Of a DNA stretch of 64,000 bases, positions 1-10,223 are shown piece by piece; the stretch's first letter is position 1; each line of letters opens with the position of its first letter. The notes below the pieces were generated by a model. It had not been told where the DNA came from. It did no database searches and was given only the letters and a program-made list of their open reading frames with translations. The stretch covers positions 183,393 to 247,392 of the forward strand of contig JAQIFP010000005.1 in assembly GCA_030141585.1 (NCBI GenBank), in the 5' to 3' direction. The position numbers and the translations under genes were made by a program. The DNA is from Ophryocystis elektroscirrha. Taxonomy: Eukaryota > Apicomplexa > Conoidasida > Neogregarinorida > Ophryocystidae.

Positions 1-1973
1 ATAAGAGCTTGAAAAAGAAGACCTCCTCGACATTCTCCATTCGATGTGACATATCCAATAACATCATCGGATTCTTTTTGAATTGTGAATAATTCTGTTT
101 TACATTGATTAAGTAAATACGACAATATCGACGGCCGGCAGCTATACGGCAATAACTACATTAATTATCATATTGATATTATAACAAGTGCTCCTGCAGT
201 ATTTTTTATCTATTACCTCACACAGTTGTACGATAACTGTTGTAGATGTATTGTTCAAATATTTCTTGAAAGCTGAAGCCAGTGTTTCAAAACCAACAAA
301 TTTGTTTAAATTCGAAAAATTTGTTGCTACAATGCTTTGTTCTGAACCTGTTATTCCATGTTGAGCTAAGTATACTAAACAGTATATACAAAAAGGCTGG
401 TTTTCATATAAACCTAGATTTATAAACTTACTATTAAATCAGGGCGTGATTTAGCTAACCATTCCAAACCAACAGAAGGGGCGATAACTAAAATAGAAAT
501 TTTTACAAAGGCTAGGCTTGAATTATGTTCTGCTTCAAAATGATGTGGTCCAGAATCTAAAATTTTTTTTTGCAATTGAGCTATATCATCAAGTAATTGT
601 ATTTGAGGTTTTGATGCCGACAATGTCAGATGATACCATATGAAATCGTCAACAGTTGCATTCTAAAAATTGAGATTTTCAGAGCAATATTGGACTCAAC
701 TTACTGGCATTACGGTTTTTAAAGCAATGAAAGACTTATCACGCTGTATACACAATCCAAGAAGAATAGCTATGGGACTCATTCGAACTTCCTCCATTAA
801 GTCAACCATGCGCTGAGTCAGCTTAGCTGTATCTTCTGCATATATTTCACTTGCATTTGTCACATTGTGCTCCCAGATCGCATCATGCTCAACCATATCA
901 CTTCTAGACGTAGCATGTAACCTCTGAGTCAGCAATTTACACATAATAATCAGTAATTCGGCTTCCTGAACATCGGTGAAAATTTTTTGATTAGAAAGAA
1001 TCAATGCGATTAAAGAAGTTAATGCAGAAATGCAACCGCAACGAAAAGACCAATAAGCTAGTTGCCAGAAATGACTGGCTTCACTTAAAAAAATATTATT
1101 TCCAATTGTGCAAAATTGCTGCAAATGATCAAATAATTGATTATCCTGGAAAAAATGATTGAAATTTTTATTATTTGGTGTTTGGAGCTGATTGTATATT
1201 TGCCGACGACACAAATCTTCCAGACAACGTATTAAATTGTATGTTATTAGTTTTATATCATTAAAATCACTTCCTTTTTTTGTTTTTTTTCCACATAATC
1301 GTATTAAAATCTCCCAAATATCTTCACAAAACTCTTTTAAACTTTCGTCGACATTTTGTATACTCAATTGAACTAGCTCTTCAACTTTATCAGCTGTTTT
1401 TTCTTTTGTTAACTTTGTTAATTTCGTTATTATAAGACGATCAGTTGGTTTTATTGATACAACATTATGGAGATTTTGTAATTTAGATGTGGTTGACGGT
1501 CTATTAGAGTCTGAGCAAGATGTATAAACCCATGACAACGACTGATTTATGTGCTCGTCTATATTGCTCAAATAAGTTTTCCATTCATTATTTTCGCGAT
1601 TCCATTGTCTTTTAGCCGAAATTTTCAAAACATTATTCATGCCAGAATTTATAAGATATCGCATTGTTGCGTGAGATCTAACTTTTAAATAGTACCATAA
1701 AGTATCTTGATTCGAAACAGATAGAATGTGCTGTGAAATGTCTAAATTTCCTTGCTTTATTTCATATGTTTCAAAAACATCAAAGTGAATTCCATCAACT
1801 TCCTTTTGAAGCTCTTGTATAGATGAGTCATAGTTTTCTTCGTTCTGAAGAGATATGCTTTTACACTCAGTCTCAACAAAATTTTTATGCTTTAGAATTG
1901 TATCATTGGCTTGTTCGTTTAGTGATATTAAATTATGTTTTATATAAGAGTTCAAGAATGAGTTAAATGTCAT
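1..1973 (-). CDS. NUP93: Nup93/Nic96-family nucleoporin, 3' end outside window
   Basis: Scaffold nucleoporin of the nuclear pore inner ring. The first exon (about 420 codons, ATG at 1971-1973) is entirely helical and contains LWYYLKVR and FWQLAYWSFRCG, resembling the Nic96 pattern of a tryptophan pair before a short 'RCG' helix. A 42-nt intron at 663..704 (GTAAG...TTTTTAG) joins it in phase to an exon reading DDFIWYHLTLS and ILDSGPHHF, which match the family's 'DYLWFKL' and 'LQ..I...G..HF' blocks. Nearer the left edge VIGYVTSNGECRGG resembles the 'llG.i..dG.r..G' segment. Other splices are probable at 194..216 (23 nt) and near 410-431, where the exact boundary is unclear. The gene continues beyond base 1. 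Family assignment rests on several separate motifs and is fairly firm; the exact start could lie in an upstream exon. Confidence 0.8.
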
Positions 1974-2272
1974 GACAACAAAAGCTTTGACAGCTTTTTA
2001 AAAACAAAATATGGGAAAAAAAAATCAAAAACAACTTACTCCAAATTTTTCAGTTCACCAGGAAACCTAATTATATAATATTTTGTTGTAAGTTCGCTTC
2101 TCTTTCATTAGTTTTCAATTTAAATAGCAAAATAATTATATAAATTAATCATAAAATTTGAGCGTATATTTCAACAATCTCCCATTTAAAGTGATTTAAA
2201 TTGAGAAACAGGCAAAATCACATAACGCTTTAGTTAAGGTCTTTTTTCGAAATGTCAGTCTTGCGCAGTTAT

Positions 2273-4501
2273 TTATGTTTGACGTTTCTCTGAAATTTTT
2301 TGCAGCCTGCTCTTAAACGTAGAGTTTTCCTTCTGAAATTTTTATTCAATATCTATCAAATTCGTACTTCAAGCTTTTTGATAATTTCATTTTTGTTAGC
2401 CTCATTAGCTTTTGAAAGCTCTAAAAGTTTGGTAAGTTCAGATATCTTTGTTTCTAGCTATAAAATTTTTATTTTACTATTATGTCTTACCACTAAATTC
2501 AAGTCCTGTGTTTCCTTCAAACATACATTTAAATTTTCAACTTTTTTTGTAATAGCTTCGTACTGTAAATTAAGTTTTCCAAAATCTAAATTACTATAAT
2601 GAGCTCTTATTATTTACCCCTGGATGTGGAAGAATATAATTTTTGAATACGATTTCTATCCGTAACAACTATGTCAAGCTTAGTTTGTGCTTCAAGCAAC
2701 TGGTTTTCAATGATTTTTATAGTTTCTGTATCATCAATATTTTTTAAAGATGTATTTTTTACAACCACCTATCCGCTTATGCTGATTAAGTTATTTTACA
2801 TTGTTCAAATCTTCTGTAAGTTGTTTCTCTTGAGCTTGCAATAAATTGTTTTCCTTGGTTAAATTAATAATCTATATAATTTTAGGATAATTAGCTCGAA
2901 CTTCATTATTTATAGTAAATAATACGATAAGTTTATTTAAATTTTGTAATCTTTTACATTTTCATCGTTTTTTTGTATTTGATTTTGAACAGATTCCTGA
3001 ATTGGGATTGTCTTACTTTCATTCAGTCTAAAAATCAATACTTTATAATATTATAACATTACTCTTCATGTACTTTACAAGTTTTATGAGAAATGAGATC
3101 TTGATAAGCAGATATCGTATGAGAAATTTCATCTTCTAAACGTAGTTTTTCATCTGAAATACTATAATACTTCATACAAAAGTTGTCTAGCTTACCGATG
3201 ACATTCAGCCTGAGATCTTGATAATGCTTTTTGTGTATTATAGAGAGTTTGTGTAATTTGATGAAATATTCCGAAAAAATCAGTTTTGGATTTTATGAGT
3301 TCAAGGATTAATTGATTTTTATTTAAACATAAGTCTTTTTGTTGAATATCTGAAATTTGTTGATCTGAAAAAGGTTATATGCAAAAAATTTAATTTTAAA
3401 GCTGAATGTCATATTTTTCAAATTACTACCTGCACATACTGATAAACATTTTAATAAAATAGAATTGCCAATCAATTGACGTGCTTGGAAACATCGCAAA
3501 GTTAAGACAATTAAATCTCGTTGATGTCTTGTTACTGCAGCTAATAAAACTCTTTCATTTGCATTGAACATCAACTATTAAATTTATTAATAGCACCTTA
3601 AATTACTTCAAAACGTGTCAAATCGTCATATCTCATAATAGCAATGGGATATGTATCTGTAAAACTACAACTCCATTTAGTTTGACTTGAATCTATTTTA
3701 ACAATAAATGTTTTGGCGATCTAACCAATTGTAGGTGATATTAAAGAAACTTTTTCAGAAGTGATACTAAGCTTTGAATTTAAATCTTGATTGCATAAAG
3801 TTTCTTTCCTGACACATTTTATACACGCTTCATATATACAAAATCACAGTGAAATTAGCTCCATCACGAGCTAATATGTTGAATTTAAAATTATTTTTTG
3901 ATTACATAAATATCCATCAATCGTATTTTTAGTTAAAGGTTCCAGCTCAAATGGACCAATTTCAGCCGTAGCAGAAAAGTCTGTTTGCTTGAATTAAATC
4001 TTTGTTTATTACTTTTTTTCTTATCTTTAACAGTTACTTGTATAATAGAACCTATATCATCAACAGATATAGGATATTCTCTAAAAATATATTTAATAGT
4101 ACAGAAAATTACTCAGCTGCAACTTCTTTGATTAAAATACTATCTGTTAATAGCTTACGAGTCCATTGGAATATTGCGGTTGCAGAGTTGATTTTTGGAG
4201 TATTTATTGTGACAGCAATTTTACCAGCTGCGCTCCCTGAAGTAATATAATGTAAATTCATCACAGGATTGTTATCATTAGACAATTCTTCCTTTTTTAC
4301 TAAAGCTAAACCGCAATTGAAAACTGATGGAGGATCTGGTGGAAATGATGAGGTTTGAGTCAATGAATTTAGATTAACGTTTAAATAATTTATTTTGTGG
4401 GCACTAGCTATGATAGTGGCAGCAGCTGCCTGAGCAACTGAATAAGCATTTTTAGAAATTTGCTGAGTTCCAATAAGTATATGTTTATTAAGTTGATCCA
4501 T
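2273..4501 (-). CDS. Coiled-coil protein with Ig/A9-like N-terminal region
   Basis: Spliced gene read as one frame chain. The first exon (4109..4501) starts MDQLNKHILIG and is rich in A, S, T and N. It continues through short introns into a beta-rich stretch (IFQWTRKLL, YPISVDDIG, FTDTYPIAIMRYDD), then NERVLLAAVTRHQRDLIVLTLRCF. The last third is a long heptad coiled coil (ENNLLQAQEKQLTEDL, IENQLLEAQTKLD) ending at a TAA at 2273..2275. The 'FQW' plus 'DDIG' spacing recalls the A9/Ig-like repeats of the plant and protist microtubule protein AIR9; that resemblance is my inference and weak. The layout (globular front, coiled-coil tail) would suit a cytoskeletal or basal-body protein. It could instead be two genes, with a break near 3.6 kb, although frames can be joined across it. 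Confidence 0.5.
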
Positions 4502-4782
4502 TTCTTGACAATTTTGTTTTCTCCTGAAATATCAGAAGATTAATTATTCTGAATTATTAAAAACTTTACAAATTTTATCAAAATTCATTTATTGTATTTA
4601 TTTGAACTTCAATGATAAGATTAAAAACAGCATAAATACTTAAATAACTTGTTATTTTGAAGTTTAAGCAAAGAAATTTACATATAAAAAAAAATTATTT
4701 TGAGAACAGAGATATGAGTTTTTCACGAACTATGGGGTAATTATAACTAACTAATGGATCAACTCTATTAATGCCCTTCATA

Positions 4783-5508
4783 CTATTGGTTAATTTGTTT
4801 GTTTGTTTCTATGTGTTTGATGGCTTTAGATATTTCTTCTGTACTTGCTCTAAATATTCCTTTTTTTGTAACTCGGATAATTTCAATATTTTGAAAGTTT
4901 TGCGTAGCTTCAATTACTTCGAACATAGCACCAATAATTAAATTAAAAGCTTCTTCGTACGTTGGAGTACTTACAATATGTTTCTCAAGATACTCTTGTA
5001 CTGTTTTAGAACTTCTTCCTATTGCATGAGCTTTCCAAGAAGTAAGAATCCCGTGAGGCTCAGTTTGCAATAAACGAGGCTCTCCATCACTAGTGAAACC
5101 ACCAATTAATGTACTTATGCCGAAAGGACGACGACCTCCCCGAATAGTATATTTTTGTTGTATATTAGCTATATGACGACCTATATAATCTATGCTTGGT
5201 TCAGATTCAGTATTTAGTCTATAACTTTGGCATTCAAGTCGAGCCATGTCGATTAATACACGAGCGTCTGCTTGTAATCCAGAAAAAGCTAACACAATTG
5301 TATTGTCCAATTGAGCTATCTTTTTAGCCGTTCTAGAATCTTGTAATTTTGCAGCAGCTCTTCTCTCTACACCAATCACTACAACATCTTTGCCGACTAT
5401 TCCAGCGACACAAGTGCCTTTTTGAACAGCTTCTGCCGCATATTCAACTTGTAATAAGTGCCCATCAGGACTAAATACGGTTAAAGCACGATCATATCCA
5501 CCTGACAT
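4783..5508 (-). CDS. PSMA7: 20S proteasome subunit alpha-4 (PSMA7/Pre6 type)
   Basis: Uninterrupted 241-residue protein. It begins MSGGYDRALTVFSPDGHL followed by QVEYA, the N-terminal signature of proteasome alpha subunits, in which the N-terminal tail forms the gate of the 20S ring. GVERRAAAKLQD, FSGLQADARVLID, RRPFGISTLIGGF and AIGRSSKTVQEYLEK line up along the whole length with the alpha-4 class, whose usual length is about 240-250 residues. Alpha subunits are catalytically inactive and bind the 19S cap. The C-terminus is short and ends without the long lysine-rich tail of animal PSMA7. This is one of the few single-exon genes here. The assignment to the alpha ring is secure; alpha-4 rather than alpha-3 or alpha-5 is judged from the 'YDRA.TVFSPDGHL' start. 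Confidence 0.95.
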   Translation of the reverse strand: MSGGYDRALTVFSPDGHLLQVEYAAEAVQKGTCVAGIVGKDVVVIGVERRAAAKLQDSRTAKKIAQLDNTIVLAFSGLQADARVLIDMARLECQSYRLNTESEPSIDYIGRHIANIQQKYTIRGGRRPFGISTLIGGFTSDGEPRLLQTEPHGILTSWKAHAIGRSSKTVQEYLEKHIVSTPTYEEAFNLIIGAMFEVIEATQNFQNIEIIRVTKKGIFRASTEEISKAIKHIETNKQINQ

Positions 5509-6283
5509 AATGAATTATACTGTTTCAGGATTATCCGGAAAGAAAAAAGTACTTCTTTAAACTATCATTATAAAATATTAGTGTTATAATTTGTTTTAAT
5601 TGATAAATAAATGCTAAAAAAAATATTAATGCTTATGTTACAAGAAAGCATGAACTTGAATTGCAAATTGTGTAATGGGTAAAACACAATACGTCGAAAG
5701 TTTATTGAAGTAAAAAATGCAAATAATATAAACTCACTAAAATAATAAGTAACCTTCTCACGTTTAAAGTTTCAGCGATTACTCATTACTATCAAAGAAA
5801 TGCTTGCTTAAGTAAATTTAATTAAATTTTCAAATTGTTCCTACACATCCAGAAATTATGTGGCTGTCAAAACATTTATAGCTGAGGTATATCAAATTAA
5901 CCCAAAACTTCAACTGTAAATTGGTTCTTTGTGATTAACACTCATAGCATAGTACTAAACAGTAAAATTGTGACGTGGTTCAATTTACTTCTTATTTTAA
6001 TAGAATTAAACTGCAGCGGATTTACCTTGAAACCATTTCAATTTTTTTTTAAACAATTTTAAGTTTAAATATAGCTTGCAGTTTATTTGTTTGAACAAAG
6101 TTATAAAACTAGTATTATTTTGGTAAGAAGGTTTTTTTGCCTGGATACCTTTTTTCTGACAACGATCTTTCTGAAATTTAGATTATTTTTTGGTATTTTT
6201 TATTTATCAAAGCTGCTTTTTATTTAGAGTTTTAATTTAAACATTTTTGATAGCTTAAGTTTGATTTCTAAAATTTTCAAAAA
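5509..6283. other. Divergent intergenic region, no gene seen
   Basis: AT-rich spacer of 775 bp between the divergently oriented proteasome subunit and acidic-repeat gene. I find no exon-like frame, tRNA or obvious repeat. It presumably holds both promoters. Confidence 0.5.
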
Positions 6284-7195
6284 ATGGAATCAACTGTATA
6301 TGATAGTATGCTTTCAGCAATATTAACAGAAACACCATTAACATCTATTCAAAAAAATTATATAGGAAAGGAAAATATAACTTTTCTGTCAACAAATGAT
6401 AAAGAAGATTATGAGAATAAAGATAATGCCAAACAGAATTATTATTTAAAATATGATGGCAGAAATACTTATAGCAAAGAAAGTACCAACCAAAAAATTG
6501 ATAATAAAATAGAAAAAGAACAACGATATGACGGAAATGATGTTAGCGAAATTGATGACAGCAAAATTGATGACAGCAAAATTGATGACAACAAAAATGA
6601 GGACAAAGAAAACGATAGCAAAGAAAGTAATGACAAAGAAACCGATGACAAAGAAAACGATGACAAAGAAACCGATGACAAAGAAAACGATGACAAAGAA
6701 AATGATGACACAGAAAATGATGAAAATGAAGATGATGAGAGTGAAGGTGATGACAATGAAAATGATGACAAAGATTTTTCTGATTTGGATGTGTTTAGTA
6801 ACAATGGAAAAAGTATATATAAATTTATTTATTGATTCTAAATTACATATTATAATTAGTGTAACATACACTCATGATTGATCATATTAATTATACTGTG
6901 TAAATACTGAAAGTGTCAAATGAATATTTTGTTTTATTTCAGAAGCTTCAATAACTCTCAGGGAATTTTACGAAAAGGTTTGAAATTTATAACTAATTGT
7001 TTTTAGGATTATTCAGTCGAAAATGAAGAGGATGACGATGAGTCTTATGAACTATCTGAATCATCTGATAAACACGACGATTGTTATAACTTATCAAGCG
7101 ATTCTTCCGTCGATTCAAATTTCGAGACAGATCAACAAGATTGTGCTTCAAACTGTGACTTTACATCAAATAAAAATAAGAAAAGAAAGTTATAA
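6284..7195 (+). CDS. Acidic Asp/Glu/Lys repeat protein with C-terminal basic tail
   Basis: Three exons: 6284..6812, 6943..6977 and 7007..7195, joined in frame by introns of 130 and 29 nt. The middle of exon 1 is a run of short tandem peptide units (DDKENDDKETDDKEND type), encoded by repeated 'gatgacaaagaaaa(c/a)' blocks from about 6540 to 6770. Exon 2 encodes ASITLREFYEK. Exon 3 is again acidic and serine-rich and ends NKNKKRKL, a plausible nuclear localisation signal. Charge pattern and tail suggest a nuclear histone- or chromatin-associated acidic protein, but no folded domain is recognisable and the function is unknown. Long frames on the opposite strand over the repeat are codon-shadow artefacts. 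Confidence 0.6.
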
Positions 7196-7246
7196 GTTAT
7201 AGGTAATTGGATCAGGTGCATTGTAAATTTTGAAACAGGTGTCAAT

Positions 7247-7944
7247 GTCAAACTTTGATTGGACACAAGCAATAGCTGCTATTATGGCAGAATCAAACGT
7301 AAAGTCAGCAGAATCAAATGTTTTAAATATTCTTGGGTTATTTATTCAGCGTAATATATAAGAAAAATATACATAGTCAATTTTTAAAAAAAAAAAACTC
7401 AGAAACTACAAAATTTACACCAATTTGAAAATAATAAAATAATAATTTTATTAAACTCAACGTTTTCTTAGAAACTGAATAATTGCAATGAATTTTGTTG
7501 ACTGTAGTCAATTATTAATTTAATTACACTTATGTTTCAATTGTGTTTAAATAAAATAGTAACCATTTAAATTGCTGATTGTTTCTTATAACTAAATAAA
7601 GCGCATTTGTTCATGTGCTGTTAACTTTTAAAATTCATAATTTTTTATATAATTGCTTAGAAGAAGTTTATAATATATTACAAGACATTTTTGAGAATAA
7701 AGAAATTCAGGAAGTTTCTTTGGTTGATGCTGTAAATTTTTGCAAGAATTTTTTATCTACAAATCAATGTCACCCTCACGAATACAATGTAAAGTTAACT
7801 ATTATAATTCACTATCAGAAATCAACAACAAGTTTGATAAATATCATAAATAACAAGACTTTTCCGGATGTTGCAGAGGATCCCTTACTGTGTTTCATAT
7901 TGAACTTGTGTGCTCCAGTGTGGTCATTGGAAAATATAAAATAA
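7247..7944 (+). CDS. Unassigned small spliced gene (exon model uncertain)
   Basis: Two areas look coding. The first starts ATG at 7247 (MSNFDWTQAIAAIMAE...) and runs about 35 codons. The second begins after an acceptor near 7660 and encodes EEVYNILQDIFENKEIQEVSL, then crosses a 30-nt stopless intron (GTAAAG...CTATCAG) to a segment with FPDVAEDPLLCFILNLCAP and a stop at 7944. Whether the two belong together is unclear, and the region between them has no good frame. The C-terminal helical stretch followed by 'NLC.P' faintly recalls the HRDC-like end of Rpb4/Rpc9 polymerase subunits, but I would not name it on that basis. The 3' end lies only 47 bp from the end of the oppositely oriented TECR gene. 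Confidence 0.35.
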
Positions 7945-7991
7945 ATTTTAAATTTAAAGAATATAAGGAATAATGGCATATTTAGGTCTAA

Positions 7992-9132
7992 TTATTGATA
8001 AAACAATACTTGATTTTGATACCTTTTATCGTCATAAAACTCTTTCTGATAATTTGCGTGTTTCTTTAAAGCCCATAAACTCATTTGTACCATGGCAATT
8101 ATTGTAAACATAAAACCTTGTAGTTAATATAAATTTTTGAATATTGTTTTTACTTGTAAAACACATAATCAAACACGAATAAGTTATCCAAGATGCTAAC
8201 TCCCACATATAATTGGCGCAAGAAACCCATTGAAAACCACATCCCTAAAATTTTTTTTTTCTAAACTGGTCAATTTACAGTAGGAAGCCCTCGCTGTTTA
8301 GTTCCTCTAGGCCTTAGTTGTCTCAAAATATAATGTGTCCGAAAGTTCAAAATCTCAAACACCTTTTTAATTAAGTCACAATCAAATTAGCATTACAATA
8401 AAACAAAATCCGAGAGCGTAAACATATAAAGGTGAATTATCAAAAGGAGCCTGATATCTAGGATGACATAAGAAATAGCTAATTGCAAAGGCACAAAAAA
8501 ACCTGGTTCAATACATTGTTAATTGTGTAACGACAAATTAGTACCAGTAATGAGTGCAATTGATAGGCAATCTGATAAACGGCATTGTTGCGCTACTGAA
8601 CCGATGAACAAATAAAGCTTCAAGCTCTCTTTTGACAAAATGTAGATTGAATAATAAAAAACCAACTCTGAAAATAATAAATACAAACAATGCTTACAGC
8701 TGAGTCAAATTCTTTGGTTTCAAAAAAATTAAATCTTCTTTAGAGTATAATAAATTAGGAAAATACCAAAATAAGGGCATAATAATCAAAGGCCCTAAGT
8801 ATTCTAATACAAAAACTAAGCGCCAAGATATTTGCACTCCAAGATCTTTGAAATATATAATTGAACCGTCGTTTATGCCGTTTTCAATTAGCCCACCATC
8901 TCTTAAAGGTAATCCTTAGATCAATTAATCTATTTAAATATTACCTGTTTCTGTAGTGAAGCGTTGTCTTTCTGGGTAATAATGAACTACAAACATTTAG
9001 ACTCTTTTTTGATAAATTACATTTTGTATAAAATACAGTTTTCAAATCATTTAAAGTAGAATCTTTGAGCAGCTCAACATCTCCAATGTACTTTCCTTGA
9101 CGTTGTAAGATATGAAGTTTCATGTTAGACAT
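7992..9132 (-). CDS. TECR: Very-long-chain enoyl-CoA reductase (TECR/TSC13)
   Basis: ER membrane enzyme that catalyses the last step of very-long-chain fatty-acid elongation, reducing trans-2-enoyl-CoA with NADPH. The N-terminal exon (start at 9132) is the short ubiquitin-like part, MSNMKLHILQRQGK. After introns come DLGVQISWRLVFVLEYLGPL, then the family hallmark VKRELEALFVHRFSSATMP, followed by THYWFFCAFAISYFL. The steroid-5-alpha-reductase-type C-terminus follows: CGFQWVSCANYMWELASW and WALKKHANYQKEF, with a TAA at 7992..7994. At least five introns of about 30-45 nt were read, all restoring frame. Several hydrophobic segments fit a polytopic ER protein. Identification is firm because the 'FVHRFS.ATMP' and terminal 'WA.KKH..Y..EF' blocks are both present in order. 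Confidence 0.9.
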
Positions 9133-9241
9133 CAGTAGTCATGGACCTTTAATTAAAATCAATATTCACAGAGTTAAGCTATATAAATCGGTCTACCAAG
9201 GTTGAATTAAGCTTAAAAAAAAACCAAAAAACCCCAGTAAA

Positions 9242-10067
9242 TTATTCACAATCAGCTTGCGATTCTTGAATTATTACATATTCTCTAGAGGAACCAGCTA
9301 AACCAAATACATTTTTGTGTCTATAACCAATAGTAATTTGAATTACTCATACTTCAATTCGTAAAATCTTCGAGATTCTATTCTTACACTATTTAAAAAA
9401 GATCCATTGGTACTGTCTAAGTCTATCAAATAAGGCCTAGCAAACATATGTGACAGAAAGAAAATGTTAACACTCGTTAATTTTTTTTATCATATATAAT
9501 AATAACTAACTTCACAGCAAAATCTCGAAATCTGAATTGTATGACAGCGTGCTGCTTTGAAATAGAAGAATGAAATAAAACTATATCACAGACTCTATGA
9601 TCCGTCCCTAATAAATAAAAAGATGCCGGATGAAGATTGTAAGTCTCTAAATCATAAATTAAATAATCAAATAATGATTTACTTATATGATGCTGTCCTT
9701 TAAATACGTATAGTCGCCATAAATCACTCGGAGTCGAAGCATCTTGGGGTTCGCAATACTGAATCAATTATATAATACAACTATTATTTATACTTTTAAT
9801 AAAACTTCATTTTTTGAATTTAAATTTTGATTTAATAATCCAGAAGGCTCAAAATTTGGAAGTTCAACTAAAATTGTTGGAAATAAATAGGATAAATACT
9901 TATTTTCTTGTTTGAATTTATGTTATTTGAATGATTTTTGTCGTATTTTACTGGTTTGGAGTATGGCTCATAATTTTTTTTTTCAGAGACATCCTAATTT
10001 TATAACTCATATATTAGATGTTTACATTCAGTTTTTTGTTTTGCTGTTTTATTTGTTCTTCTAACAT
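9242..10067 (-). CDS. SNIP1: SNIP1/Pml1/DAWDLE-type FHA-domain protein
   Basis: FHA phosphothreonine-binding protein linked in other eukaryotes to pre-mRNA retention/splicing and small-RNA processing. The model starts MLEEQIKQQNKKLN (ATG 10065-10067). It passes three introns to LPNFEPSGLL and LKYCEPQDAS, then the FHA core: DLWRLYVFKG, YLLGTDHRVCDI, SSISKQHAVIQFR, RPYLIDLDSTNGSFLN and FYELKYE. It closes with SSREYVIIQES and a stop at 9242. The order 'EP..A', 'WRLY.FKG', 'SKQHAV.Q.R' and 'LDS.NGTFLN' is characteristic of SNIP1 rather than of other FHA proteins. The N-terminal arm, long and Arg/Ser-rich in animals, is only about 60 residues here. FHA binding residues (the R of 'TDHRV', SxxH in SSISKQH, and N of 'STNGSF') are kept. 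Confidence 0.88.
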
Positions 10068-10223
10068 ACATATTATTGCAATCTTCTTATAATTTTACCT
10101 TTGGGTAACGTCATTATGCATTATTAATGTAAGAAATAAAAATCAATGTATTTTGTCATATGTTTCCGGTTCATTTAAATTCAAGTTAAAAAATATTCTA
10201 TAAAAGAGTTAAATAATAAATTG

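Noticed and set aside
2300..2599. 99-residue plus-strand hydrophobic ORF
   Set aside because: Antisense of the coiled-coil gene, whose minus-strand exons read through here with heptad repeats.
6446..6871. Minus-strand open frames rich in Phe/Val/Ile or Ser, and a second plus-strand Met/Lys/Thr frame, over the acidic repeat
   Set aside because: They are frame shadows of the GATGACAAAGAAA repeat; the real gene is the acidic plus-strand frame, which splices cleanly to downstream exons.
7973..8107. 44-residue plus-strand ORF starting MAYLGLIID
   Set aside because: It lies antisense to the last exons of TECR, which carry the conserved WALKKHANYQKEF segment.
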